Assembly (NCBI GenBank): GCA_022071965.1
Contig: JAJVIQ010000001.1
Span: 1 to 64,000, forward strand
Direction of reading: 5' to 3'
Length of the DNA stretch: 64,000 nucleotides
Source of the DNA: Gammaproteobacteria bacterium
Lineage (GTDB): Bacteria; Pseudomonadota; Gammaproteobacteria; JAJPIJ01
In this document: positions 27,000-37,065 of the stretch, piece after piece
How the letters are laid out: every line of letters starts with the position of its first letter
Numbering within the stretch: position 1 is the stretch's first letter
Made by a program: the position numbers and the translations under genes
Notes under the pieces: generated by a model
What the model saw: only the letters and a program-made list of their open reading frames with translations
Databases searched by the model: none
What the model was told of the DNA's origin: nothing

Positions 27000-28244
27000 T
27001 CAACGCATCAACGCCTGCAGGTGCGCCACCCGGATGGGCGCAGGTGGGTGCGAGTCGTGGTAGGCCGAATACAGGGGATCAGGGGTGAGTGTGTTGGCGT
27101 TCTCCCTGTAAAGTTTTACCAGCGCCTGGATCAGCGCGCGGCCGTCGGACTGCTGCACCGCGTAGGCATCGGCCTCGAACTCGTGCCGCCGCGACCAGCC
27201 GCTCAGCAGCGGCTGCAGCACGAAGGTGAAGACCGGCGAGACCGTCAGGAACAGCATCAATGCCGTGTGCGCCGAAGGCGTGGAGATGCCGAGGCCGCTA
27301 TAGAACCACGGCTGTCCGCTGAGCCATCCCAGGGCGGCCAGCCCGATGAGGCTGATGACCGACATCGCGGCCACCCGCTTGGCGACATGCCTGCGCCTGA
27401 AGTGGCCGAGCTCGTGCGCGAGCACCGCCTCGATCTCCTCGCCGTCGAGTTCCTTCAGCAGCGTGTCGAAGAAGACGATGCGCTTGTTGGCGCCGAAACC
27501 GGTGAAGTAGGCGTTGCCGTGCGCCGAGCGGCGCGAGCCGTCCATCACGAACAGCCCGCTCGAGCGGAAGCCGGTGCGGGCGAGCAGTCGCTCGATGCGA
27601 TCGATCAGCCCGCCGTCGGTGAGGGGTTCGAACTTGTTGAACAGCGGCGCGATGAACACCGGAAACGCCCACAGCACGAGCAGGCTGAAGACGGTCCATG
27701 CGAGCCAGACGTACAGCCACCACAGTGCGCCGGAGTTCCGCATCAGCCAGATGACCAGCGCGGCGAGCGGCGCGCCCAGCACCACCAGCAGCGCCGCGCT
27801 CTTGAGCAGATCGGTGAGGAAGGTCCTGGCGGTGGTGCGATTGAAACCGAAGCGCTGCTCGATGACGAAGGTGCGGTAGACCTGCGCCGGCAGATCGATG
27901 ATCGCCAGCAGCAGGAAGCCGGCGAGCAGGAAGGCCACGCCGGTGGCGACGCCCGGCCAGCCCAGGCCGCGCACCCAGCGGTCCAGCAGGTCGAATCCGC
28001 CGCCGATCGTCCAGCCCAGCAGCACGATCGCGCCGACCGTGGTCTCGATGAGGCCAAAGCGCAGCCGGGCCGTCGTATAATCAGCCGCCTTCTGATGCGC
28101 GGCGAGCGGGATCTCGCCGGCAAAGGCATCGGGGACGGCGGATCGATGTGCGAGCACGTGCCGCAGGTGGCGGCGGTCGAGCCAGAGGTGCAGCCCGAGG
28201 TTCAGCGCCAGCACGGCAAGGAAGACGCAGGTGAAGGTGTTCAT
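27000..28244 (-). CDS. M48-family membrane metallopeptidase (Ste24/CAAX protease-like)
   Basis: A 414-residue protein with several N-terminal helices. The zinc site is [14 protein letters not shown] with a downstream Glu in [11 protein letters not shown], as in M48 peptidases. The N-terminal helices and length match the Ste24-like subgroup rather than the shorter HtpX. Its likely role is turnover of membrane proteins; prenyl-protein cleavage is not expected in bacteria. ATG 28244 was chosen; ATG 28256 adds four residues. It diverges from orn, with only 47 bases between start codons. Confidence 0.92.
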   Translation of the reverse strand: MNTFTCVFLAVLALNLGLHLWLDRRHLRHVLAHRSAVPDAFAGEIPLAAHQKAADYTTARLRFGLIETTVGAIVLLGWTIGGGFDLLDRWVRGLGWPGVATGVAFLLAGFLLLAIIDLPAQVYRTFVIEQRFGFNRTTARTFLTDLLKSAALLVVLGAPLAALVIWLMRNSGALWWLYVWLAWTVFSLLVLWAFPVFIAPLFNKFEPLTDGGLIDRIERLLARTGFRSSGLFVMDGSRRSAHGNAYFTGFGANKRIVFFDTLLKELDGEEIEAVLAHELGHFRRRHVAKRVAAMSVISLIGLAALGWLSGQPWFYSGLGISTPSAHTALMLFLTVSPVFTFVLQPLLSGWSRRHEFEADAYAVQQSDGRALIQALVKLYRENANTLTPDPLYSAYHDSHPPAPIRVAHLQALMR

Positions 28245-28291
28245 CGTTGGCTGCATGCATCGACGGGGCAGGCCCGGAAAGGAAAGCGCGA

Positions 28292-28834
28292 GTGACGGTC
28301 TCGGCCGACAATCTGATCTGGATCGATCTCGAGATGACCGGGCTGAATCCCGACACCGATCATATCATCGAGATCGCGACCGCCGTCACCGACCCGCAGC
28401 TCAACACCATCGCCGAGGGGCCGGCGCTGGCGATACACCAGGCCGACACAGTGCTCGCCGCCATGGACGAGTGGAACACCACCCAGCATGCCAGGTCGGG
28501 GCTCACGGCGCGGGTGCGCGCGAGCACGATCACCACGGCGCAGGCCGAGGAGCAGACCCTGGCCTTCCTCGCCCGGTTCGTGCCCCCGGGGACCTCGCCG
28601 ATGTGCGGCAACAGCATCTGCCAGGATCGCCGGTTCCTGTTCCGTCTCATGCCGCGGCTGGAGAAATTCTTCCACTATCGCAATCTCGATGTCAGCACCG
28701 TCAAGGAATTGGTCCGTCGATGGGCGCCGAATGTTCCCGTCTACGAGAAGAATTCCTCGCACCTCGCGCTCGATGACATCCGCGACTCGATCGAGGAGTT
28801 GCGCCACTATCGCGTCCAGCATTTCAGGATCTGA
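28292..28834 (+). CDS. orn: Oligoribonuclease
   Basis: A 180-residue 3'-5' exonuclease that degrades di- and short oligoribonucleotides, including pGpG. DEDDh residues are visible: D and E in [13 protein letters not shown] in the middle region, and H/D in [13 protein letters not shown]. The GTG start at 28292 has GGAAAG upstream and aligns with the E. coli N-terminus (181 residues). Confidence 0.96.
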   Translation: MTVSADNLIWIDLEMTGLNPDTDHIIEIATAVTDPQLNTIAEGPALAIHQADTVLAAMDEWNTTQHARSGLTARVRASTITTAQAEEQTLAFLARFVPPGTSPMCGNSICQDRRFLFRLMPRLEKFFHYRNLDVSTVKELVRRWAPNVPVYEKNSSHLALDDIRDSIEELRHYRVQHFRI

Positions 28835-28846
28835 GCCGGCGGCGCG

Positions 28847-30337
28847 ATGAGCGGCGTGACCACCGAACTTCCGCGTCAGCTGTACCGCGCCGAGGGCGTG
28901 AGGGCGCTGGACCGCGCCGCGATCGAGACCCACGGGATAGGCGGCGCCGTGCTGATGGAGCGCGCCGGCGGCGCCACGTTCGCGGTGCTCCGCCAGCGCT
29001 GGCCGCAGGCCGGCTCGATCGCGGTCATTGCCGGTACGGGCAACAACGGCGGCGACGGTTTCGTGGTGGCGAGGCTCGCCCGTCGCGCGGGCCTGGCCGT
29101 CGAGGTGCGCGTGGTCGGCGACGTGCAATCGGTGCGTGGCGACGCGCGCACGCACCTGCAGCAGCTCGTGGCGGAAGGGGTGCGGGCGCAGCCCTGGGAG
29201 CAGGGCGCCGCGCTGCGCGCCGAGGTGGTCGTCGATGCGCTGCTGGGTACCGGCCTGGACCGCGACGCGGCGGGTGCACACGCCGCGGCGATCGCCGCGA
29301 TGAACGCCGGCCCCGCGCCGGTGCTGGCGATCGACATCCCCTCGGGGCTGCACGCGGACACCGGGCAGCCGCTCGGCGGCGCGGTCTGCGCCCATGCCAC
29401 CGTCACCTTCATCGGCCTGAAACAGGGCCTGCTGACGGGCGCGGCGCCGGATCATACCGGGAGGTTGTATTTCAGCGACCTCGACGTTCCGCCACAGGTC
29501 TACGACGCGGTCTCGCCTTCGGCATGGCGCATCGCGCGGGCGCCGCTCATGCACCTGCTGCCACGGCGCCGGCGCACGGGCCACAAGGGTCATTTCGGGC
29601 ACCTACTGTTGATTGGCGGCGATACGGGCTACGCGGGGGCGATCCGGCTTGCCGGCGAGGCGGCGGCGCGCACCGGGGCCGGACTGGTCAGTCTCGCCAC
29701 GCGCGCGCGCCACGCGGCGAGCATTGCCGCCCAGTGCCCGGTGCTGATGAGCCACGGCGTGGAGACGCCCGCCGAGCTGGAACCGCTCCTGGCTCGCGCG
29801 GATGCGGTCGCGATCGGCCCGGGCCTGGGCCGCAGTGAGTGGGCACTCGGCCTGCTGGCCCGTGTACTGGAGGCGAGGCAGCCGCTGGTGGCGGATGCCG
29901 ATGCCCTGAACCTTCTGGCGATGGAGCCCTGCCGCCGCGACGACAACTGGGTGCTCACCCCGCACCCCGGGGAGGCCGCGCGCCTGCTCGGTGGCAGCGT
30001 CGCAGGGGTGCAGGGGGATCGCTACGCGGCCGCCAGGGAATTGCAGAGTCGTTATGGCGGTGTCTGTGTGCTGAAGGGAGCGGGCACGATCGTCTGCAGC
30101 GCCGGGGAGCTGGCGGCATGCAGCGCCGGCAATCCCGGCATGGGTTCCGGGGGGGTGGGCGACGTCCTCACCGGCGTGATCGCGGCGCTGCTGGCGCAGG
30201 GGCTCGGCCCCCGTGACGCAGCGCAACTGGGTGTCTGCCTGCACGCCGAGGCGGGGGATCGCGCCGCGGAAGGGGGTGAGCGCGGCCTGATCGCCACCGA
30301 CCTCATGCCCTGGCTGCGTGTTCTCGTCAACGGCTAG
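28847..30337 (+). CDS. nnr: Bifunctional NAD(P)H-hydrate epimerase / ADP-dependent dehydratase
   Basis: A 496-residue repair enzyme for damaged NADH/NADPH. The N-terminal YjeF epimerase domain (about 1-215) has the GTGNNGGDGF loop. The C-terminal ribokinase-like dehydratase domain (about 225-496) has TPHPGEAARLL and the catalytic-site motif GNPGMGSGGVGDVLTG. Both domains look intact. It follows orn by 12 bases and precedes tsaE, the common order in gammaproteobacteria. Confidence 0.95.
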   Translation: MSGVTTELPRQLYRAEGVRALDRAAIETHGIGGAVLMERAGGATFAVLRQRWPQAGSIAVIAGTGNNGGDGFVVARLARRAGLAVEVRVVGDVQSVRGDARTHLQQLVAEGVRAQPWEQGAALRAEVVVDALLGTGLDRDAAGAHAAAIAAMNAGPAPVLAIDIPSGLHADTGQPLGGAVCAHATVTFIGLKQGLLTGAAPDHTGRLYFSDLDVPPQVYDAVSPSAWRIARAPLMHLLPRRRRTGHKGHFGHLLLIGGDTGYAGAIRLAGEAAARTGAGLVSLATRARHAASIAAQCPVLMSHGVETPAELEPLLARADAVAIGPGLGRSEWALGLLARVLEARQPLVADADALNLLAMEPCRRDDNWVLTPHPGEAARLLGGSVAGVQGDRYAAARELQSRYGGVCVLKGAGTIVCSAGELAACSAGNPGMGSGGVGDVLTGVIAALLAQGLGPRDAAQLGVCLHAEAGDRAAEGGERGLIATDLMPWLRVLVNG

Positions 30338-30344
30338 TGCGCCG

Positions 30345-30824
30345 GTGGACACGCCGATCGGGGGCCGCACCGTCGCGCGCACGCTGCGCTCGGAGGCGGA
30401 GACCGAGGCGCTGGGCGCCAGGCTCGCCGCCCTGCTGGTCCCGGGGACGATCGTATTCCTGTACGGAGATCTCGGGACCGGAAAGACCACGCTCGTGCGC
30501 GGGCTGCTGCGCGCACTCGGGGTCACCGGTATCGTCAAGAGCCCGACCTACACCCTGGTCGAGCCTTACCGGACCGCCGATCTGGTCATCCATCATTTCG
30601 ATCTCTATCGCCTGCGCGACCCCTACGAGCTGGAGGAGATGGGGATACGCGACTACCTCCAGGGCGGCGCGATCTGTCTGGTGGAGTGGCCTGCGCGTGG
30701 TCACCCCGTGCTCAGGGACTGCGACCTCGCGGTCACGCTGAGCGTGGGCGGCTCGCCCACCGAACGCGTCGCGCATCTGCAGGCCCGCAGCGCGCATGGG
30801 ATCGCGCTCGTCGATGCCCTCTAG
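30345..30824 (+). CDS. tsaE: tRNA threonylcarbamoyladenosine biosynthesis ATPase TsaE
   Basis: A 159-residue P-loop ATPase acting with TsaB and TsaD in t6A37 synthesis. It has Walker A (LYGDLGTGKTTLVRGLL), the switch-like SPTYTLVEPY and HFDLYRLRDP. I chose the GTG at 30345, seven bases after nnr; a GTG at 30318 would overlap nnr and add nine residues. The length then agrees with E. coli (153). Confidence 0.94.
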   Translation: MDTPIGGRTVARTLRSEAETEALGARLAALLVPGTIVFLYGDLGTGKTTLVRGLLRALGVTGIVKSPTYTLVEPYRTADLVIHHFDLYRLRDPYELEEMGIRDYLQGGAICLVEWPARGHPVLRDCDLAVTLSVGGSPTERVAHLQARSAHGIALVDAL

Positions 30825-30904
30825 GCGCGGCGTCCTCACGCTCCGGTCTCGTCGAGGCAATTATCGCGAAAACATGGATATAACGCGTTTCTATCACTAA
30901 CAGG

Positions 30905-30932
30905 TTGAATTTTGGCCGGTAAGAGCTAAAAA
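30905..30932 (+). promoter_or_regulatory. Candidate sigma-70 promoter for amiC-mutL-miaA
   Basis: The region between tsaE and amiC is clearly richer in A+T than its surroundings. TTGAAT (30905-30910) and TAAAAA (30927-30932), 16 bases apart, make a plausible promoter 42 bases before the amiC start. Confidence 0.4.
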
Positions 30933-30973
30933 TATGGTGACAATCCCGAAACAAGCGGACCTGCACCCCCGAA

Positions 30974-32260
30974 ATGCGTCTCTTCACCTCCCTCGCCGCG
31001 TTGCTGATGTCGTTGCCCGTGACCGCGCTGGAGGTCCAGAACCTGCGATTGTGGCCGGCCCCGGACAACACCCGTGTGGTCTTCGACATCAGCGCCCCGG
31101 TCCAGTACGAGGTCTTCACCATCGACAACCCTCATCGCGTCGTCATCGACCTGAAGGCAACCCAGGTGACGAAACCCCTGCCGCAGCCCGATGCCGCGCA
31201 TCGCCTGCTGCGCGCCGTCCGCCACGGCCCGAAGCCGGACGGCGGCACGCGCGTCGTGTTCGACGTGACGGGTCCGGTCGTGGTGCGCAGCGCGCTGCTG
31301 AAGCCGAATGATCGCTACGGTCACCGCCTGCTCATCGAGCTGACGAACGGGCCTTCGAGGCCGTCGTCGCACACGCTCGCCGCCCTCCCGCCCGGGTCCG
31401 CAGCCGCGGCCGCGGTGCCGAAACCCGAGACCAAGGCCGAGACGCGCGAGGCCGGGCAGGTCGCCATGGCGCCCAGCCCGTCGGCCAAGCCGCCCGCGCA
31501 GGTTGCGGGTAACGGGCGCAGCCGCGACGTCATCGTCGCGGTCGATGCCGGCCATGGCGGCGAGGACCCGGGGGCCATCGGTCGCAAGGGCACGCGCGAG
31601 AAGGACGTCACCCTGGCGATCGCGCGCCGGCTGGCCGAGGAGATCAATCGCATCGAGGGCATGCGCGCGGTCCTGACGCGCGATGGCGACTATTTCATTC
31701 CGCTGCGCAGGCGCATCGAGAAGGCGCGTGAGCATCGTGCCGACATGTTCGTGTCGGTGCACGCGGATGCCTACAAGGACCCCGACGTCGCCGGATCCTC
31801 CGTCTATGTCCTCTCGCAGCGCGGGGCCAGCAGCGAGGCGGCGCGCTGGCTCGCCGATCGGGAGAACTCCTCCGACTACATCGGCGGGGTCACCTGGGAC
31901 GACAAGGACAGCGTCCTGAAATCGGTGCTCCTCGACCTCTCGCAGACCGCCTCCATGGAGGCGAGCGCCGACGTCGCCGAAGAGGTGCTGGACCGCCTCG
32001 ACCGCATCGGCAACGTGCGTAAGCCGCAGGTGCAGCACGCCGGCTTCGTGGTGCTGAAGTCCCCCGACATACCCTCCATCCTGGTGGAGACGGCCTATCT
32101 CACCAATGGCGCGGAGGAGCGCAAGCTGCGCACCGCCTCGCACCAGAAACAACTGGCGCGGGCCATCGCCGACGGCATGCGCCAGTATTTCGAGACCACG
32201 CCGCCCCCGGGCACCCTGATGGCCGAGCGGCGCGAGCGCCGCGTGGCCTCGAACCCCTGA
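30974..32260 (+). CDS. amiC: N-acetylmuramoyl-L-alanine amidase with AMIN domain
   Basis: Periplasmic cell-separation amidase of 428 residues. A signal peptide (MRLFTSLAALLMSLPVTA) is followed by an AMIN domain (about residues 19-125) for septal targeting and an Ala/Pro-rich linker. The Amidase_3 catalytic domain comes last, with zinc-site residues in VDAGHGGEDPGA, SVHADAY and LVETAYL. No C-terminal LysM domain is present, unlike AmiB of some species. The amiC/amiB choice is by layout; the reaction itself is clear. Confidence 0.94.
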   Translation: MRLFTSLAALLMSLPVTALEVQNLRLWPAPDNTRVVFDISAPVQYEVFTIDNPHRVVIDLKATQVTKPLPQPDAAHRLLRAVRHGPKPDGGTRVVFDVTGPVVVRSALLKPNDRYGHRLLIELTNGPSRPSSHTLAALPPGSAAAAAVPKPETKAETREAGQVAMAPSPSAKPPAQVAGNGRSRDVIVAVDAGHGGEDPGAIGRKGTREKDVTLAIARRLAEEINRIEGMRAVLTRDGDYFIPLRRRIEKAREHRADMFVSVHADAYKDPDVAGSSVYVLSQRGASSEAARWLADRENSSDYIGGVTWDDKDSVLKSVLLDLSQTASMEASADVAEEVLDRLDRIGNVRKPQVQHAGFVVLKSPDIPSILVETAYLTNGAEERKLRTASHQKQLARAIADGMRQYFETTPPPGTLMAERRERRVASNP

Positions 32261-32323
32261 TCCGCCGGCATCGACCGCCGCGACACTTACCCGGGGTCGC
32301 GCCGGCCTTTACCATAGCGAGGC

Positions 32324-34060
32324 ATGTTGCCGCGCATCGCATTACTGCCGGATTCCGTCATCAGCCAGATCGCCGCGGGCGAGGTGATCGAGCGCCCCTT
32401 TTCCGTCGTCAAGGAGCTGGTCGAAAACAGCATCGACGCCGGCGCCGGGCAAATTGACGTCGAGGTCGAGGTGGGCGGCGCGCGCCTCATCCGCGTGCGC
32501 GACGACGGCGGCGGAGTGAGCCGTGAGGACATGCCGCTGGCCCTGCGGCGGCACGCGACCAGCAAGCTGCGATCACTGACGGACCTGGCGGCCCTCGGCA
32601 CGCTCGGCTTCCGCGGCGAGGCGCTCGCGAGCATCGGCGCCGTCGCGCGGCTGACGCTGACCTCGCGCGAGCATGGCAGCAGCGAGGCATGGACCGTCTG
32701 CGTGCAGGGATCGGCGGACATCGAAGGACCGGTACCCGCCGCGCGCGCCACGGGCACGACCGTCGAGGTGCGGGACCTGTTTTTCGCCACGCCCGTGCGC
32801 CGACGGTTCCTGAAGAGCGAACGCACCGAGTTTCTGCACATGCAGGACTGGCTGCGGCGGGCCGCATTGGCGAGCCCCCATCTCGGTTTCAGTCTCACCC
32901 ACAATCAGCAGCGCGCGCTTGCGATCAGGCCGGCGTCGTCCGATGCGCAGTTCGCGCGCCGGCTGGAGAAGATCTGCGGCCTGGCGTTCATGCGTCATGC
33001 GCGGCCGGTCGGCGTCGCGGTGCCGGGTCTGGCCGTCCGCGGGTGGATCGCGGCGCCGGCCGGCGCCCGCAACCAGAGCGATCTGCAGTTCTGGTTCGTC
33101 AACGGCCGCCCGGTACGCGATCCGCGTCTGCAGCACGCCGCGCGCCTCGCCTACGAGGATGCGCTCGCCGCCGGCCGACACCCGGCCTACGTCCTGTATC
33201 TGGAGATCGATCCGCAGGCGCTGGACGTGAACGTCCATCCGGCCAAGATCGAGGTGCGCTTCGCGGACACCCGCCGGGTACACGATTTCGTGTTCAGCGC
33301 GCTCAGGCGAGTGCTGCGCGGCCCCGATCCCACACCGGCACGGGCGCCGCCGGCGGACGGCAGCCTCGCCGGGCCGGAGCAGGCGGCGGCCGCGGCCGAG
33401 CCGGCCCCGGAGTATTCGCCCAAGGTCGCGGCGAGGGCAGCAGTCGTCGGGGCCGGTGAGGAGCCGCCGTCTGCGGCGGGTCCGTCGCTTTTGCTGGAGA
33501 TGGACAAGGTCATGGCGCTCCCAGGCGGCCTCATCGTCGTCCGCGAGGCGAGCGGGCTGCTTTTGATCGATGCGCAGCGGGCGCGCGCCGCGCTCTGGCT
33601 GGACGCCCTGCGGGAGGCGGGCGATCCCCTGGCGATGACCCCCCGGCTGCTGCTGTTTCCGTGCGCGATGAGCGTCGATGAGGAGGCCGCGGATGCCATC
33701 GAGCGCGTGGCGGACGCGCTGCCAGCCTGCGGCGTGGAGCTCGAGCGGGTGGCGCCGGGCGCGGTGATGCTGCGCGCCGTGCCCGCCGCCCTGCGGGAGG
33801 TCCCGGCACGGGCGGTGCTGGATGGCGTGTTGCAGGCGGGCGCCGAGTCGCACCGGCAGCGTGTATCGAGGCAGGCGGCCATTCTCGAGGGCATCGCCCG
33901 CGCCGGCGGCGCCGCGCTGGCGCCGACCACCGACGCGGAGGCGGCGGCGCTGCTGCGGGAACTCGCCGGGCGCTACGACGTCGAGACCATGGTATGCCGG
34001 GGCATCGCCGGGCGGGCAGGCACCACCGATCTCCGGGGGCTGCTCGCCAAACGCGCCTAG
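32324..34060 (+). CDS. mutL: DNA mismatch repair protein MutL
   Basis: A 578-residue GHKL ATPase. Motifs are LVENSIDAGAGQI, RDDGGGV, RRHATSK and GFRGEALASIGAV. The C-terminal dimerisation domain (about 390-578) lacks the DQHAxxER endonuclease motif of MutLs that nick DNA (the spot reads DAQRARAAL), which suggests a MutH-type methyl-directed system. Confidence 0.97.
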   Translation: MLPRIALLPDSVISQIAAGEVIERPFSVVKELVENSIDAGAGQIDVEVEVGGARLIRVRDDGGGVSREDMPLALRRHATSKLRSLTDLAALGTLGFRGEALASIGAVARLTLTSREHGSSEAWTVCVQGSADIEGPVPAARATGTTVEVRDLFFATPVRRRFLKSERTEFLHMQDWLRRAALASPHLGFSLTHNQQRALAIRPASSDAQFARRLEKICGLAFMRHARPVGVAVPGLAVRGWIAAPAGARNQSDLQFWFVNGRPVRDPRLQHAARLAYEDALAAGRHPAYVLYLEIDPQALDVNVHPAKIEVRFADTRRVHDFVFSALRRVLRGPDPTPARAPPADGSLAGPEQAAAAAEPAPEYSPKVAARAAVVGAGEEPPSAAGPSLLLEMDKVMALPGGLIVVREASGLLLIDAQRARAALWLDALREAGDPLAMTPRLLLFPCAMSVDEEAADAIERVADALPACGVELERVAPGAVMLRAVPAALREVPARAVLDGVLQAGAESHRQRVSRQAAILEGIARAGGAALAPTTDAEAAALLRELAGRYDVETMVCRGIAGRAGTTDLRGLLAKRA

Positions 34061-34106
34061 CGGACGCTGATCCTCGCCGGCACGACCATTCCCGCGCTCT
34101 CGCTCC

Positions 34107-35084
34107 ATGAAGCCGCCGACGCCGACCACACCGCCGCGCCCGCCGGTCATCTTTCTGATGGGACCCACCTGCAGCGGCAAGTCCGCCGCGGCCATCGAGC
34201 TCGTGCAGCGCCTGCCCCTGGAGATCGTCAGCGTGGATTCCGCGATGGTCTATCGCGGCATGGATATCGGGACGGCCAAGCCCGCGCCCGGGATGCTGGC
34301 GCTGGCGCCCCATCGTCTCATCGACATCAGGGAGCCGAGCGAGAGCTACTCGGCCGGCGATTTTCGCACCGATGCGCTGGCCGCCATCGAGGCCATACGG
34401 CACGCCGGGCGCGTGCCACTGCTGGTGGGTGGCACGGGGCTGTACTTCCGCGCCCTGGAGCGCGGACTCTCGCCCCTGCCGCCGGCGGATGCGGTCACCC
34501 GTGCAGCCCTGAAGGCCGAGGCCGATCGGCTGGGCTGGGCGGCCCTGCACGCGCGCCTGACGGCGCTCGACCCGCAGGCCGCCGCCCGCATACACCCCAA
34601 CGACCCGCAACGGATACAGCGGGCGCTGGAAGTCCATGCCCTCACCGGCCGCAGCATGACCGAGTGGTGGGCGGCCCACGGCGGGGAGCTGCCCGGTGAG
34701 GTGTGGAAGTTCGTGCTGTGCCCGGCCGACCGTGAGGAACTGCGCCGCCGCGTCGAGGCGCGGTTTCATCAGATGTTGTCCGAGGGCTTCCTAAGCGAGG
34801 TCCGGAGACTGCGCGACCGCGGCGATCTGCATCCGGACCTGCCGGCGATGCGCGTGGTGGGCTACCGGCAGGCGTGGGCGCACCTCGATGGCCGATGCGA
34901 CCGCCCGAGCATGACCCGCGCCGCGATCACCGCCACGCGCCGGCTCGCCAAGCGCCAGCTCACGTGGCTCCGGGCGGAGCCGGGGGCGCGATGGATGGAC
35001 GCCGGCGGGCCGGATGCAATCGATGCATTGATGCGAAATGCGGAACACATTCTTCATCGGCATGTCAACATTAAGCGGGTATAA
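34107..35084 (+). CDS. miaA: tRNA dimethylallyltransferase
   Basis: A 325-residue enzyme that adds a dimethylallyl group to A37 of tRNAs reading UNN codons. It has a P-loop (GPTCSGKSAAAIEL), DSAMVYRGMDIGTAKP and GGTGLYFRALERGL. The order mutL-miaA-hfq-hflX is conserved in gammaproteobacteria. Its 3' end contains the likely hfq promoter. Confidence 0.97.
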   Translation: MKPPTPTTPPRPPVIFLMGPTCSGKSAAAIELVQRLPLEIVSVDSAMVYRGMDIGTAKPAPGMLALAPHRLIDIREPSESYSAGDFRTDALAAIEAIRHAGRVPLLVGGTGLYFRALERGLSPLPPADAVTRAALKAEADRLGWAALHARLTALDPQAAARIHPNDPQRIQRALEVHALTGRSMTEWWAAHGGELPGEVWKFVLCPADREELRRRVEARFHQMLSEGFLSEVRRLRDRGDLHPDLPAMRVVGYRQAWAHLDGRCDRPSMTRAAITATRRLAKRQLTWLRAEPGARWMDAGGPDAIDALMRNAEHILHRHVNIKRV

Positions 35085-35085
35085 T
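35080..35085 (+). promoter_or_regulatory. Probable -10 element of the hfq promoter
   Basis: A consensus TATAAT overlaps the miaA stop codon, 187 bases before hfq. No strong -35 element is visible. In E. coli, hfq also has promoters inside or just after miaA. Confidence 0.45.
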
Positions 35086-35271
35086 TTCTCAGAAGGGAAC
35101 TGATCGCCAACCCGGACCTGTTCCCGGCCAATCGGAGGTAAAGGGGCCGGATGACGCCGGCGTACCGCCAGGGAGGCTGGCGCCGCGGCGTATGCAAATC
35201 CTCGTGCGCAAACAATTCACAATCCGGATGCAATTGAAAACTAGAAGCGCAACAGAAGAAGGAGAACAACA

Positions 35272-35520
35272 ATGAGTAAAGGACAGTCATTGCAGGAGCC
35301 GTTCCTCAACGCCCTGCGCAAGGAACACGTCCCGGTGTCGATCTACCTCGTCAATGGCATCAAGTTGCAGGGGCAGATCGAATCCTTCGATCAGTTCGTC
35401 ATCCTGTTGAAGAATTCAGTCAGCCAGATGGTCTACAAGCACGCGGTCTCCACGGTCGTGCCGGCGCGCAACGTCAAGTTGCCGCGTACCGATGAGGATG
35501 CGGCGGGTGCCGGGGAATAG
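35272..35520 (+). CDS. hfq: RNA chaperone Hfq
   Basis: An 82-residue Sm-like hexameric chaperone for small RNAs. The Sm1 region ([20 protein letters not shown]) and the Sm2 YKHA motif ([13 protein letters not shown]) are intact. The C-terminal tail is short and acidic (DEDAAGAGE), shorter than in E. coli (102 residues). A strong AGAAGGAG ribosome site precedes the ATG. Confidence 0.98.
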   Translation: MSKGQSLQEPFLNALRKEHVPVSIYLVNGIKLQGQIESFDQFVILLKNSVSQMVYKHAVSTVVPARNVKLPRTDEDAAGAGE

Positions 35521-35627
35521 GGTGGGATCAATCTGGCGCGGGCGGCGACGGGCATTGACGCGCACGGGAGCGGGCCCTGGCCGCGTCGCTGTTTGAGCGT
35601 CCCTCCCGGGGGCGGCGCGCAGTCCTG

Positions 35628-36908
35628 GTGAACATCAGCCTGCGCGGCGCACCCGTCGAGGAGTCGCTGCAGGAATTCGTGGAGCTGGCCAGCTCCGCGG
35701 GCGCCGAGGTGGTGGGCACGCTCGCCGGCTCGCGTCACAAGCCGGATCCGGCGCATTTCATCGGCCGCGGCAAGCTCCTGGAGCTGGAGGCGGCCGTCGA
35801 ATCACTCAGCGCCGAGGTGGTGCTGTTCAATCACAGCCTCACGCCAGCACAGGAACGCAACCTGGAACGGCAGCTGCGCTGCCGTGTCACCGACCGCACC
35901 GGCGTCATCCTCGACATCTTCGCCCGGCGCGCGCACACCTACGAGGGCAAGCTGCAGGTCGAGCTCGCGCAATGCCGGCACATGGCCACGCGCCTCGTGC
36001 GCGGCTGGACCCACCTCGAGCGGCAGAAAGGCGGTATCGGCGTGCGCGGTGGTCCCGGTGAGACCCAGCTGGAGATCGACCGCCGCCTCGTGGAGCGCCG
36101 CATGCGCCAGATCGAGGAGCGCCTGGCGCGGGTCCGGCGACAACGTCACGAGCGCCGCCGCGCGCGCGCCCGGGCCGACATGCCCACCATCTCCCTGGTC
36201 GGCTACACGAACGCCGGCAAGTCCACGCTGTTCAACGCACTGACCGGGGCGGGCGCCTATGTCGCAGATCAGTTGTTCGCGACCCTGGACCCGACCCTGC
36301 GCAGACTCGACCTGCCGGGCAGCGGCCACGTGGTGTTGAGCGACACCGTCGGATTCATCCGCGAACTGCCACACGAGCTGGTGGCCGCCTTTCGCGCCAC
36401 GCTCGAGGAGGCCACACGGTCCGATCTGCTCCTCGTGGTCATCGACGCGGCGGATCCGCGGCGCGAGGAACGCACCGCGGACGTGGTCGATGTCTTGCGG
36501 GAGATCGGCGCGGATGCCCTTCCCAGCCTCCTGGTCATGAACCAGATCGATCGGCTCGAAGGTGTGGCGCCGCGCATGGACCGCGATGACGAAGGTGTGC
36601 CGCGGCGCGTCTGGCTGTCGGCGCGGACCGGGCAGGGCATCGATCTGCTGCTCGACGCGATGGCCGAGCGCATGCGCCGTGGCGTCGGACCGGTCAGTGT
36701 GGACGTGCCGCCGACCGCCGCGAGACTGCGCGCGCGCCTGCACGCCATGGGCGTGGTGACCGCCGAGCGGGTTGCCGAGGACGGCGGCGGCTGGGTCATC
36801 ACTGTGCACATGGATCCCGAGTTCCTGCGGCACCTCTGCGCCGAGGCCGGCCTGCCGCGGGCGACGGAACCTGCAGCCAGGGAAAGGGCCGAGCTGCAGG
36901 AGGCCTGA
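35628..36908 (+). CDS. hflX: GTPase HflX
   Basis: A 426-residue ribosome-associated GTPase. The N-terminal HflX domain is followed by the glycine-rich GGIGVRGGPGETQLEIDRR segment and a coiled region. The G domain has G1 GYTNAGKSTLFN, G3 DTVGFIRELP and G4 NQID. It splits stalled or stressed ribosomes in this family. The start codon is GTG. The C-terminal part after about 370 is probably the accessory ribosome-binding domain. Confidence 0.96.
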   Translation: MNISLRGAPVEESLQEFVELASSAGAEVVGTLAGSRHKPDPAHFIGRGKLLELEAAVESLSAEVVLFNHSLTPAQERNLERQLRCRVTDRTGVILDIFARRAHTYEGKLQVELAQCRHMATRLVRGWTHLERQKGGIGVRGGPGETQLEIDRRLVERRMRQIEERLARVRRQRHERRRARARADMPTISLVGYTNAGKSTLFNALTGAGAYVADQLFATLDPTLRRLDLPGSGHVVLSDTVGFIRELPHELVAAFRATLEEATRSDLLLVVIDAADPRREERTADVVDVLREIGADALPSLLVMNQIDRLEGVAPRMDRDDEGVPRRVWLSARTGQGIDLLLDAMAERMRRGVGPVSVDVPPTAARLRARLHAMGVVTAERVAEDGGGWVITVHMDPEFLRHLCAEAGLPRATEPAARERAELQEA

Positions 36909-37065
36909 GCACGGTCGGTTGCAGGCCGGGCGGGCCTCCCCGTACAATCGCACTCTTGCGCATCGCGGTTGTACAACTCCTTGAAGTGCAAACACTTAGA
37001 GAATTCAATAGCGACCGCCACGGGGTATCCGGCGGGAGCAGCAGTCTGAAAGCGCGGCAGCGACA

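Noticed and set aside
36984-36997. AAGTG-CAAA-CACTT dyad before hflK as a regulator site
   Set aside because: Only five bases per arm, a single copy and no known matching regulator; mentioned with hflK only.
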